Assembly (NCBI GenBank): GCA_021769725.1
Contig: JAETSI010000010.1
Location: forward strand, 24,974 to 88,973
Direction of reading: 5' to 3'
Length of the DNA: 64,000 nucleotides
DNA from: Oscillospiraceae bacterium
Lineage (GTDB): Bacteria; Bacillota; Clostridia; Oscillospirales; Ruminococcaceae
This document shows, piece by piece, positions 10,800 to 20,000 of the stretch. Under the pieces are notes generated by a model, which searched no databases, was not told the DNA's origin, and worked only from the letters and a program-made list of their open reading frames with translations. How positions within the stretch are numbered: position 1 is the stretch's first letter; the number at the start of each line of letters is the position of its first letter. The translations under genes were made by a program, and so were the position numbers.

Positions 10800-12131
10800 T
10801 TATTTCATTTTAAAACCGACAGCCACATCTCCGGCGCTCGGAGAAAGACCGTCGTCCACTGTCGTCTGATTGTAGGGGATATACGCCAGATACGCCGAAT
10901 CCCCTTTTGTTCCCATAAGCATATAGCCGCTGGAGAGCCTGTCCTCACGGGAGGCGGAGTCTTCTGCGCAGTAGATACGCATCAGTTCCCGCCCGGTTTC
11001 GCCGTCCTGACAGGCGCAGAAAACGATCTCATCATTGACAGCGTCACGTTTTATGGTAACTTTTTTATCCCATTTTTTCGGAAAAACAAAGATATATCCG
11101 TCCCCCACGCTGTAGTATGAGGAGCACTTCCGTTCAAGACGGTTGTCATTGTTTACAAAGTCCCATTGGGTTATCTTCATTTGTTCGCTTTCAGGAAGAT
11201 CCTCATAGCCGGGAGAAATCGTCTGGACAGGTATTTCCAGAATTCCGTCCCCGTCTATGTCAAAGGAACTGCATCCTGCCGGACGTACGGTAGCAAGCGA
11301 ATCCTTAGGGTCAGCAAAAACCTTGTTAAGCCCGGTGCTGTCCATATATACGATATCGGTCTGGATTGAACCTGCGCCTGAAACGGCATCAATATAAAGT
11401 CCCTTTCTGCCGCCGCCGATCTCCCCGTAATTCAGACTGTCGAATTCCGTAAAGCTTCCGCTGAGTTCACTGCTGTACACATGATATGTGCCGCTTTCAT
11501 CCAGTTTATAGCTTTCTGCCACGGCAGGAGAGCCGGTAGCCGAACCTGCCAGAAGGAAAAATTCCGTTTCACCGTCTCCGTCAAGATCAGTCACATCTAT
11601 GAATGAGCACGCCTCGGAAAATGTCTTTTCAATAGTTCCTTTTAGGGGATCATAGTTGTAAATAGCCACGTTCTTTTCCGAACGGTTGATAAGGCTGCTT
11701 CCGATAATAAGGTTTATCCGCTCATTTGAACCCAGTTCTGAGATTATGACTTTTTCAATTTCAGCGCCCTCCGCCGGAGTATCACAGACAGAACGCCACT
11801 TTCCGCCGTTTTGGTCAAGGATATTTATTCTCAGTGTATTTTCCGGAGCGGCAAGGCTGGTTTTTTCATAGAACACCACTGCCTCGTCTCCGCCGTCGCC
11901 GTCGATATCTTCCACGATAAAAGCGGAGAGATATTTACCGGATTTCGGGTATTTAAGACTTATATTTGTACCTGCGGCATCGGTAAGAGCTTTGTATATC
12001 TGTTCCTGTTCCACGCTCAGCTTGGGGGGCGTCATAAGATTGTCTATGCTTGTTCCGAAAGAACAGCCCGTAAGCGACGCCGATATCACAGTCAAAGCTG
12101 CGGCAGGAAGAAGTTTTCTTTTTGAAATCAT
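10800..12131 (-). CDS. Putative lipoprotein with VCBS/FG-GAP-like DxDGDG repeats
   Basis: Lipobox SLTGC; repeated EDIDGDGGDE, TDLDGDGETE, FDIDGDGILE. Confidence 0.7.
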   Translation of the reverse strand: MISKRKLLPAAALTVISASLTGCSFGTSIDNLMTPPKLSVEQEQIYKALTDAAGTNISLKYPKSGKYLSAFIVEDIDGDGGDEAVVFYEKTSLAAPENTLRINILDQNGGKWRSVCDTPAEGAEIEKVIISELGSNERINLIIGSSLINRSEKNVAIYNYDPLKGTIEKTFSEACSFIDVTDLDGDGETEFFLLAGSATGSPAVAESYKLDESGTYHVYSSELSGSFTEFDSLNYGEIGGGRKGLYIDAVSGAGSIQTDIVYMDSTGLNKVFADPKDSLATVRPAGCSSFDIDGDGILEIPVQTISPGYEDLPESEQMKITQWDFVNNDNRLERKCSSYYSVGDGYIFVFPKKWDKKVTIKRDAVNDEIVFCACQDGETGRELMRIYCAEDSASREDRLSSGYMLMGTKGDSAYLAYIPYNQTTVDDGLSPSAGDVAVGFKMK

Positions 12132-12162
12132 TTTTAAAATAACAGCCGAGTCCGGAACTGTC

Positions 12163-13527
12163 CTATCTCTGGTCGATCGGCACGTATTTACGTTCTTTTG
12201 CGATAGCCTTATATGCCGGACGTATTATTCTGTTGCCGGTAAGAACCTCCTCCATACGGTGAGCAGCCCATCCAGCCATACGTGCAACGGCAAACAGAGG
12301 CGTGAAGAGGTTTTCGGGAATACCCAGCATTCGGTACACAAGTCCGGAGTACATATCAACATTGGCACACATTGTCTTTGAGCTTCCTTTAACAGATTTG
12401 AACACCTCCGGGGTAAGCCTTTCAACTGTTTCAAGGAGACGGAATTCCGCTTCTATTTCCTTGCCCTTTGCAAGTTCAAAAGCCTTTTTCTTGAGAATAA
12501 CTGCTCTGGGGTCGGATATGGTATATACAGCGTGACCCATGCCGTAGATAAGACCTGAGCCGTCGTTTGTTTCTTTAAGGATTGTCCGGCGCATATAGTC
12601 GGCGACTTCTCCCTCGTTCTCCCAGTTTTTGATGTTTGCCTTGAAGTTGTCAAGCATATGAATAACCTGGAGGTTAGCGCCGCCGTGACGTGGACCTTTA
12701 AGAGAACATATTGCCGAGGAATAGGCGGAATACGGATCGGTTCCGGATGATGTGAGCACACGGCAGGTGAAAGTCGAGTTGTTTCCTCCGCCGTGCTCTG
12801 CCTGAAGCATAAGCAGACAGTCGAGCATCTGAGCTTCTTCCAATGTATACTGCCTGTCGGTTCTCAGCAGCGAAAGAATACACTGAGCCGTATTTTCTTC
12901 ATAATTTATGGGATGCATTATCATGCTCTGGTTATCAAAGACTCTTCTCTTGACCTGGTAGGCGTTTGCCATGATAACAGGCATTTTTGCAATAAGGCTG
13001 ATAGCCGTTCTCATTTCGTTTTCCAGCCCCTTGTTTTCACAGTCGTCATCATAGGAATAGAGGGCAAGAACGGATCGTGCCAACTTGTTCATGATATTGT
13101 GCGAAGGGGCTTTAAGGATCATATCTTCTACAAAGCCATTGGGAAGATCTCTTTTAAGAGATATATATGTATTGAAATTCTTGAGTTCCTTATGGCTGGG
13201 CAGACGGCCGAAAAGCAGCAGAAAAACGGTCTCTTCAAAGCCGAATCGGTTTTCTTTTTCAACATTTTCAACCAGGTCGTTGATATTATATCCTCTGTAT
13301 ATAAGCTGACCCGGGATAGGTTCTACCTCGCCCTCGTTAAGAACATAGCCATGAACGTTGCATATATTCGTGATTCCGGCGACAACGCCTGTGCTGTCGC
13401 TGTTGCGGAGACCCCTTTTAACGTGATATTTGTCGTAAAGCTTGGGGTCGATAACGGAATTATTGCAAAGCTCCTCGCATAAACCTGTAATATTGGCACC
13501 CGAAATAAAAGACGGCATTACAATCAC
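12163..13527 (-). CDS. Citrate synthase (citrate/2-methylcitrate synthase family)
   Basis: GGGNNSTFTCRVLTSSGTDPYS, KGPRHGGAN, YGMGHAVYTISDPRA motifs. Confidence 0.93.
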   Translation of the reverse strand: MIVMPSFISGANITGLCEELCNNSVIDPKLYDKYHVKRGLRNSDSTGVVAGITNICNVHGYVLNEGEVEPIPGQLIYRGYNINDLVENVEKENRFGFEETVFLLLFGRLPSHKELKNFNTYISLKRDLPNGFVEDMILKAPSHNIMNKLARSVLALYSYDDDCENKGLENEMRTAISLIAKMPVIMANAYQVKRRVFDNQSMIMHPINYEENTAQCILSLLRTDRQYTLEEAQMLDCLLMLQAEHGGGNNSTFTCRVLTSSGTDPYSAYSSAICSLKGPRHGGANLQVIHMLDNFKANIKNWENEGEVADYMRRTILKETNDGSGLIYGMGHAVYTISDPRAVILKKKAFELAKGKEIEAEFRLLETVERLTPEVFKSVKGSSKTMCANVDMYSGLVYRMLGIPENLFTPLFAVARMAGWAAHRMEEVLTGNRIIRPAYKAIAKERKYVPIDQR

Positions 13528-13664
13528 ACTCCTCTGAAATATTCACATTTAATTATACACTATTTTTTGAATTATGTCAACACAAATGAAAGCAATTTTG
13601 GCGTGCGGTGATTTCAATGGGTACATAGTTCTCTTTGAAATTGCTGTAAAAAGGAGAGGTTATC

Positions 13665-14720
13665 ATGAAAAAGTACATATCACAGTTTCTGGCTCTGGCG
13701 TTATCGGTAATGGTCATTCCTGCATTGCCGGTGTATATCTCCGGAAAATCTGCAAAGGCGGAGAAAAGAACCGCTGCAGCGGAAAAAAAGGAAGTTCCGT
13801 CAACTTCTGCTTCCGACGGTGTTCAGCAGGAAACCTCGGAAGTTCCCTCCGTAGCTGTCAATCCGGGAGAGCCGTACAAGGTTCTTGATATGGCGTCCGG
13901 ACAGGTTATTGAAGTTTCTGTCAGGGATTATGTAATAGGAGCAGTTTGTGCGGAAATGCCTGCATCCTTTCATGAGGAGGCTCTGAAAGCCCAGGCGGTA
14001 GCGGCTCATACGTATGCGGAACGTCAGCGCATAAGAGAACGCCGCTCTCCCACTGATGGTCTTATGGGTGCGGATTTTTCCAACGACACTTCCCGATATC
14101 AGGGATATTTTACCGAGGCTCAGGCAAGGCAGTATTTCGGGGAAAATTTTGAGGTGAACTACAAAAAGATCGCTGATGCTGCCGACGAGGTACTGCCATA
14201 TATTATTACATACGATGACGAGCCGATAGTTGCTGCCTTTCATTCAATGTCCACAGGAAAAACCGAAAGCGCCGAAAATGCATGGGGGGCAGGCGCCCCT
14301 TATCTTGTTCCTGTAGACAGCAGCTATGATACAAAAGCTCCCGGATATATGGAGGAGATACGTTTGACAAAGGATGTTCTCAGGCAGAAGCTTGAAGCCG
14401 CATTTCCGGGGATAGTACTTGGAAACGATATTACATCATGGATCTTGACGGAGGAAAGTTCCGGTTCGGGAACGGTTCTGCGTGCAAAAGCAGGCGACAA
14501 GATCGTTTCCGGCAATGATCTCCGGCAGGCACTGGCGCTGCGCTCCGCTTGTTTTGATGTTCGCTGTGAGGGAGAGGAAATCGTTTTCACTACCCGTGGT
14601 TACGGACATGGGGTTGGTATGAGCCAGTACGGCGCTGATTCCATGGCACAGGAAGGTAAAAACTGGAGGGAAATACTAGAGCATTACTACCCCGGCGCAG
14701 AACTGACGCAGTCAGATTAA
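13665..14720 (+). CDS. SpoIID/LytB-domain protein
   Basis: RDYVIGAVCAEMPASFHEEALKAQAVAAHTYA and GYGHGVGMSQYGAD motifs. Confidence 0.9.
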   Translation: MKKYISQFLALALSVMVIPALPVYISGKSAKAEKRTAAAEKKEVPSTSASDGVQQETSEVPSVAVNPGEPYKVLDMASGQVIEVSVRDYVIGAVCAEMPASFHEEALKAQAVAAHTYAERQRIRERRSPTDGLMGADFSNDTSRYQGYFTEAQARQYFGENFEVNYKKIADAADEVLPYIITYDDEPIVAAFHSMSTGKTESAENAWGAGAPYLVPVDSSYDTKAPGYMEEIRLTKDVLRQKLEAAFPGIVLGNDITSWILTEESSGSGTVLRAKAGDKIVSGNDLRQALALRSACFDVRCEGEEIVFTTRGYGHGVGMSQYGADSMAQEGKNWREILEHYYPGAELTQSD

Positions 14721-14741
14721 AGGGGTTCTGTCAGCATCCCC

Positions 14742-15130
14742 TTACCAATGTCAACAACTTAAGTGGGGACGCTGTCCCCACACCCCTGCCAAAGGGTGAA
14801 TCCGCCTTACTGGCGCCCGTGGTCTCACCTGTCGGTTCGGTCGGTGCTTCTCGCTTTGCGAGAGGTCTCCATCGGAGACCCGCACCCCTCTGTCACTGCG
14901 TGACATCCCCTAACCGGGGCGCGTCCCCTTTGTCAGCTAAGCTGACATTTCCCCATACTATGGGGAATAACCTCACACTGTGAGGAGTCACCCTTTGGAA
15001 AACCGGTATTAATTATTTTCAGTACCTCGTAAGGAAGATACTGAAAATAATTAGGGCAGATGTCCATAGAATGAATACCCATTTGTAAAGACTGTAAGGG
15101 AGCAAAATCTACTAAGTTGACGGCATTGCC
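14742..15130. repeat. Non-coding hairpin-array element, copy 1 (terminal inverted repeats, multi-hairpin interior)
   Basis: Imperfect TIRs (caatgtcaacaacttaagtgg / rc caatgccgtcaacttagtag); GTGGGGA-cgctg-TCCCCAC; long-range ccaaagggtga/tcaccctttgg; 15-bp stem 15010-15024/15039-15053; homologous to 32781-32996. Confidence 0.75.
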
Positions 15131-15165
15131 TCCCCATTATTTCAGGTTCAGAGCCTTAAAATCTA

Positions 15166-15194
15166 TTGACACGATATGTGTTTTGTGGTATTAT
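15166..15194 (+). promoter_or_regulatory. SigmaA-type promoter for the ABC exporter genes
   Basis: TTGACA-N17-TATTAT. Confidence 0.7.
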
Positions 15195-15254
15195 TAATAC
15201 ATTGAATTCATCGGTGAGGTGAGTTCATGTATATTTTATATTGGGGGTAAAAAA

Positions 15255-15995
15255 ATGGAAAATGTACTCGAAGTCAAAGGACTTACGAAACAGTACACAA
15301 AAGTTCTCGCCGCTGATAAAGTTTCCTTTGAGATAGGGAAAGGCGAAGTATTTGCACTTATCGGGCCGAACGGCGCAGGAAAGACAACTACGATCCGTAT
15401 GATATCGACGCTGCTCACTCCGACAGCCGGAGATGCATCGGTAATGGGTCACAGCATTGTAAGTGAACCTGATAAAGTAAGGGAATGCATCACTTATCTG
15501 CCTGACGAAGCCGGAGCCTACAAGAATATGAAAGGCATCAAGTATTTGCAGTTTATGGCAGGACTTTTCTGCACTGATCTTGAAGAGATCGGAAAATGTG
15601 TTGACCGTGCAAAAGAGATCTGTCAGCTTGGCGAACGTCTCAACGACAAAATCGGCAGCTATAGCCGTGGAATGATACGTAAGCTTCTTTTGGCACGTTC
15701 CGTTATGACAAGACCTAAGCTTGCTATTCTTGACGAGCCTACAAGCGGTTTGGATGTTATAAACGCCATTGAAATCAGAAAAACAATCAAGCGGCTTGCT
15801 CATGAAGAGGGAATGTCATTTCTTCTGTCATCCCATAATATGCTGGAGATAGAATTTGTATCCGATCGTGTGGGCATAATAACAAAGGGACATCTTATGG
15901 TGACCGGAGCTGCGGACGAGCTTAAGCAGCGTTATAATGCTGCCAATCTTGAAGAAGTTTTTGAAAGGGTGGTGAAGCAGAATGAAGTTCATTAA
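15255..15995 (+). CDS. ABC transporter ATP-binding protein (NatA-like)
   Basis: Walker A GPNGAGKTT, Walker B LAILDEPTSGLD; ATG at 15255 preceded by RBS gggggt. Confidence 0.92.
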   Translation: MENVLEVKGLTKQYTKVLAADKVSFEIGKGEVFALIGPNGAGKTTTIRMISTLLTPTAGDASVMGHSIVSEPDKVRECITYLPDEAGAYKNMKGIKYLQFMAGLFCTDLEEIGKCVDRAKEICQLGERLNDKIGSYSRGMIRKLLLARSVMTRPKLAILDEPTSGLDVINAIEIRKTIKRLAHEEGMSFLLSSHNMLEIEFVSDRVGIITKGHLMVTGAADELKQRYNAANLEEVFERVVKQNEVH

Positions 15996-17352
15996 TCTGC
16001 TTAAAAAGGAACTCGCTGAGCTTGTCAACAAGAATATGCTTCTTGGTCTTGTAGTCACAGTGGCTATCTTTATGATTCTGGGCGGAATTATGAAAACTAC
16101 CATTAATGATGTTGTTGATGAAAGCAAGAATGTTACTATTAATATATGTGACAGGGATAAAACAGAATTCACTGAAAGCATATTGGAAGCAATGGAGAAT
16201 GTCAATAAAGATCCCGATTCAAATGTTTCGGCAAAGATCAATATTATTGAGTGCGAGGGAGACGATTATGCCGCTATTCTTGCAGATAACGATATTTCCA
16301 GCCTGGTAATAATTCCCGTGGGATTTACCGATTCTCTTGATAAAAAAGAGCAGCCGGAGCTTATAAGCGTATCGAGGATGACTTCAGCAGCTACTATGTC
16401 TAATATTGATGTCGGAAACGAAGGTGCGATAAATCTTATCAAGCAGTGTATTTCAAGCACTATTGCCGCCGATACCGGAATGGACGATCAGCAGTATCAG
16501 CTTATGGAAGAACCTGTTATTCTGACGGAAAATACTGTCGTTGACGATAAGGACGCACGCATATCTCAAGACAGTATTATGAGCAAAATAATGATGCAGA
16601 ATATGCTGCTGCCTATTATCGTATTTGTTCTTATAATGATGACATCACAGATGCTTATGTCAGCCATATCCAATGAAAAGATCGACAAGACGCTTGAAAC
16701 GCTTCTTTCTGCGCCCGTATCGAGATTGTCCGTAATAGGTGCAAAAATGCTTGCCGCTGCCGTTGTTGCTCTGCTTAATGCGGCAGTTTATATGGTTGCT
16801 TTTTCAACTTTCGTTTCCGGTGCAACCGACGAAGTGACTCAGAGTGTTTCCGAGGCAGCAGGAGTAAGTATTACTGTAGATCAGGCGCTGGAGCAGCTCG
16901 GTCTTAATCTGGGAGCTGTCGATTATATTCTTATCGGGGTGCAGCTCTTCTTTACGATAATGATCTGCTTGTCAGTTTCAATTATCCTCGGTGCTCTTAT
17001 AGACGATGCAAAGAATGTTCAGAGTATGCTTATGCCGATTATGCTTTGTGCAATGGTTCCCTATATAATATCCATGCTTGCAGACATCAATTCGCTGCCA
17101 ATGATATTCAGGGTGATCGTTTACGCTATACCGTTTACTCATACATTTACGGCTGTTCCGAATCTGATGTTCGGCAACAATATGCTGTTCCTGGGTGGAC
17201 TTATCTATCAGATAATAGTATTCCTGATATGCATTTTCTTTGCTCTCCGTCTGTTCATGTCCGATAAGCTTCTGACAGTTTCGCTTAACATAGGTCAGAA
17301 GTCAAAATATAAGAAAAGAAACAAGAAAAATAACGTTCCTGAGGAAGAATAA
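15982..17352 (+). CDS. ABC transporter permease (ABC-2/NatB-like)
   Basis: Six-TM ABC-2 type permease with large extracytoplasmic loop; overlaps the ATPase gene. Confidence 0.88.
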   Translation: MKFINLLKKELAELVNKNMLLGLVVTVAIFMILGGIMKTTINDVVDESKNVTINICDRDKTEFTESILEAMENVNKDPDSNVSAKINIIECEGDDYAAILADNDISSLVIIPVGFTDSLDKKEQPELISVSRMTSAATMSNIDVGNEGAINLIKQCISSTIAADTGMDDQQYQLMEEPVILTENTVVDDKDARISQDSIMSKIMMQNMLLPIIVFVLIMMTSQMLMSAISNEKIDKTLETLLSAPVSRLSVIGAKMLAAAVVALLNAAVYMVAFSTFVSGATDEVTQSVSEAAGVSITVDQALEQLGLNLGAVDYILIGVQLFFTIMICLSVSIILGALIDDAKNVQSMLMPIMLCAMVPYIISMLADINSLPMIFRVIVYAIPFTHTFTAVPNLMFGNNMLFLGGLIYQIIVFLICIFFALRLFMSDKLLTVSLNIGQKSKYKKRNKKNNVPEEE

Positions 17353-17416
17353 TCAATGCAGCATTGTACATGACTTGTGCAACGGATGCTTTGTCTGCTG
17401 AAAAGAAGGTGATTTT

Positions 17417-18139
17417 TTGAGAAAAAAACTGCTGATATGCAATGACGATCCCGGGATAGGGCAGGCTATAGAAAAAAGCTTTAACGCCACGCAGTATACC
17501 GTATATAACTGTACCATGTGTTATAATGATCTGGAAAAGAATCTTAACGGCAAAGAAAAATATGACACAGTAGTATTCTTTGTCGGTGAGCACGTTAATG
17601 ATCTGACAAACAGAATCAGACGGCTGCGTGATCAATATAGCAAAGTACACAAGGATGTAGATATATTTGTTGTAATGATGTACAAATGGGAGCACAACGA
17701 GGAAAAATATTATTTGGCAGGTGCTTCAATGTGTCTGTGGTTTCAGGAGACGCCTGCCTGGCTTCTGGAGGCGTATATAAGGCTGTTTATGTACAGACGC
17801 AAAGTTCCTTATTTAGATGAAAAAATATCAGAATTCCTGACTTCTCACGGATATGCCCACTTTCATAAAGGATTTTGTTGTTTATGTCAGCTCCTTTCGA
17901 TTTTTCTGAAAGAACCGGAGAAGCTGAAACTTGATATGAAGGATAATTATCAAGAAATAGCCGTAAAATACGGTGATGGAAAAGCTGACAATGTAAAAAG
18001 AAATCTTGAAACTTATTGTAAAAAAATATACAAATCTCCGCGCGTTGATCCTCTGCTTAAACAAAGTTTCAGCAGAAAACCTGAGCTTGTAGAATTTATC
18101 AGGTGGATGTACGATTTTGTCAGTCAAAGTTATTATTAA
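17417..18139 (+). CDS. Degenerate receiver plus Spo0A C-terminal-like DNA-binding domain protein
   Basis: C-terminus LTSHGYAHFHKGFCCLCQLL...DNYQEIAVKYGDGKADNVKRNLETYCKKIY...ELVEFIRWMYDFV aligns by eye with Spo0A_C; TTG start. Confidence 0.65.
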   Translation: MRKKLLICNDDPGIGQAIEKSFNATQYTVYNCTMCYNDLEKNLNGKEKYDTVVFFVGEHVNDLTNRIRRLRDQYSKVHKDVDIFVVMMYKWEHNEEKYYLAGASMCLWFQETPAWLLEAYIRLFMYRRKVPYLDEKISEFLTSHGYAHFHKGFCCLCQLLSIFLKEPEKLKLDMKDNYQEIAVKYGDGKADNVKRNLETYCKKIYKSPRVDPLLKQSFSRKPELVEFIRWMYDFVSQSYY

Positions 18140-18151
18140 GGCGTGTTAAAA

Positions 18152-19096
18152 ATGACAGAAATAAAAAAATATATTGGTTTTGCCGATTTTGAATTTACCT
18201 GCGGAAGTGCCATGTATCGTCTTCGCAGCGAGATGCTGTCAGTGGGCATAGTTATATGCGACAGTTCTTATAATATTGCAGAAAGATTTTATGCAACCTC
18301 AAAGCCAAATCGTTTCCCGAAGCTTTCAAAACAATGCCGTGAGCTTACTCACCTCAGCCAGGAAGAAATATCAGCTTCTCCGGACAGCAGCAATGTCCTG
18401 GAAGAAGCTGTACGCCTTATGGATAAGTATGGCATAAGTGAACTGTGGGTCTGGGGGAATTTTGATAAGCCGGGACTTCAGAGTGACATAAGGCAGCACC
18501 GTAATTTCGGGAAAGACTGTGGCAGCATATGCAGGATATATAATGCAGTCCGTGATATACAGGCAGAAATGGTAAGGCGTATGGATCTGCCGCAGGCTGT
18601 CAATATAAAGGAACTTGCTTCGGCATTCGGATATGTTCCTGATACCGGAAGCTTTCACAACGCCATGAACGATGCAATGGCGCTTTATACCATACACAAG
18701 GCGGTATTCACAACGGATTTCCGAAACAGACCGGAATTTACAGCGCTTGTTGAAAACAGACTGGAAAAAATGCGTCAGGCAAAGGCATTGCAGGAAGAAA
18801 AACGGCGTGAAAAAGCATTTTCCGTTCCGCTTTCTCCGGAGGAACAAGCTCTTTTTGACGGTCTTGATGACAAGAAACGAAAACGATTTATTTATCTGCG
18901 GTTTCGCATAATTGCTGCAATTGAAAAATATCCTGCGGCAGAGGAATTTGTATATATAGTATTTGAGGATTCACGGAAGATAAAGATTTTTCCGAAAGAA
19001 AAGTTCGATCCGAAAAGATGTCCCGGAGTATCTGATATACATATTTTTCGGAAAAGTGAACTTAGCGACTTTATAATAAAAAAATGCGTCCTGTAA
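18152..19096 (+). CDS. DEDDh-type 3'-5' exonuclease family protein
   Basis: IGFADFEFTCG (ExoI), WGNFDKPGL (ExoII), HNAMNDAMAL (ExoIII). Confidence 0.8.
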   Translation: MTEIKKYIGFADFEFTCGSAMYRLRSEMLSVGIVICDSSYNIAERFYATSKPNRFPKLSKQCRELTHLSQEEISASPDSSNVLEEAVRLMDKYGISELWVWGNFDKPGLQSDIRQHRNFGKDCGSICRIYNAVRDIQAEMVRRMDLPQAVNIKELASAFGYVPDTGSFHNAMNDAMALYTIHKAVFTTDFRNRPEFTALVENRLEKMRQAKALQEEKRREKAFSVPLSPEEQALFDGLDDKKRKRFIYLRFRIIAAIEKYPAAEEFVYIVFEDSRKIKIFPKEKFDPKRCPGVSDIHIFRKSELSDFIIKKCVL

Positions 19097-19119
19097 AGTC
19101 AGATGCTCATAAAGAAGTA

Positions 19120-19157
19120 AATCCCGAAAGCAGCTTTAAACTGCTTTCGGGATTATT
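19120..19157 (+). terminator. Rho-independent terminator
   Basis: aatcccgaaagcag ctttaaa ctgctttcgggatt followed by T-rich tract. Confidence 0.85.
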
Positions 19158-19228
19158 TTAGAACTTGTTCTTATCCTATTGATTTACTCGCATAAATCAG
19201 AATTTGTAATGCTCAAAATCAATAGTAT

Positions 19229-19393
19229 TAGAGCCTGTTCAGTATCTTTTTTCACACGTCTTTTCGGCAATTTTCGCCGCTTACTGCGTCAAAAATCCTT
19301 GTCATACGTCAGTATGTCTGCGAATTTTTTCCTTGTAACCGACAAAATTATGCTCGAAAATCCGCACATAAAAAGATACTGAACAGGCTCTTA
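19229..19393. mobile_element. MITE-like element with ~22-bp TIRs and TTA flanks
   Basis: TTA-GAGCCTGTTCAGTATCTTTTTT ... AAAAAGATACTGAACAGGCTC-TTA; no ORF of substance inside. Confidence 0.8.
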
Positions 19394-19827
19394 CAATATT
19401 TCTGTAATCAAATGAATAGTACCAACTGAACAAACTAACCATATTGCAAAGAAAAAAGAAAAATACAATGCTTCCCTTATTATTGTTAATATTCCAAGAT
19501 TGCTATAATTATATGAATTATCGAGCTTGTAAATAGTTATATTGTGCGGATATTTAAAATAAATTCGTAGTGCATTATATCTTATGTGTCTTGTCCTACC
19601 GTTGCGATCTTCAAATTCAACAATCAAAGCTCCAAAACGAGCACAAGAACCTCGTTCATATTTGATACATCTTCCAATTTGCCTTTCTCCATTTTTCCTA
19701 TGTATAACAAGGGTACAAAAGTAAAAGCAATACCAAATATTATTAGGAGGAGTGAAAGCATAGCTTTTCTTAAAGAATATAAGCTCGTTATAACAAGAAC
19801 AAAAGAAACAAGGATTACAATTATCAA
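19391..19827 (-). pseudogene. Small DUF3592-like membrane protein split by a frameshift
   Basis: ORFs 19624-19827 and 19391-19627 join into one reading (LLYIGKNGERQIGRCIKYERGSCARFGALIVEFEDRNGRTRHIRY) if a 1-nt shift is allowed at TTTTT 19692-19696. Confidence 0.55.
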
Positions 19828-19911
19828 GATTACAATCTTTTTTTCATATTACTATTTCCTATAAATTCAGATTTATCTTATAATATTATACATTCAAAGA
19901 ACGGTTATGCC

Positions 19912-19960
19912 AATAAAAAAGTCATAGCACTTTTGACTTATCATCAAAAATGCTATGGCT
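19912..19960 (-). terminator. Terminator downstream of the M23 peptidase gene
   Basis: gccatagcatttttgatgataagtcaaaagtgctatgacttttttatt on the minus strand. Confidence 0.8.
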
Positions 19961-20000
19961 AAAACTTCTATATGAGCATTGCATTAAAGAAGCTTTTTTA

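Noticed and set aside
12793-13482. 229-aa plus-strand ORF
   Set aside because: Entirely antisense to citrate synthase; sequence shows no family features, mirror of a strongly coding frame.
14880-15000. Possible CRISPR array
   Set aside because: Hairpins follow one another but units differ in sequence; no direct repeats with constant spacers, no cas genes.
15225-15803. 192-aa minus-strand ORF
   Set aside because: Antisense to the ABC ATPase gene with clear Walker motifs.
19179-19382. 67-aa plus-strand ORF
   Set aside because: Lies mostly inside the MITE; translation is a by-product of the repeat.
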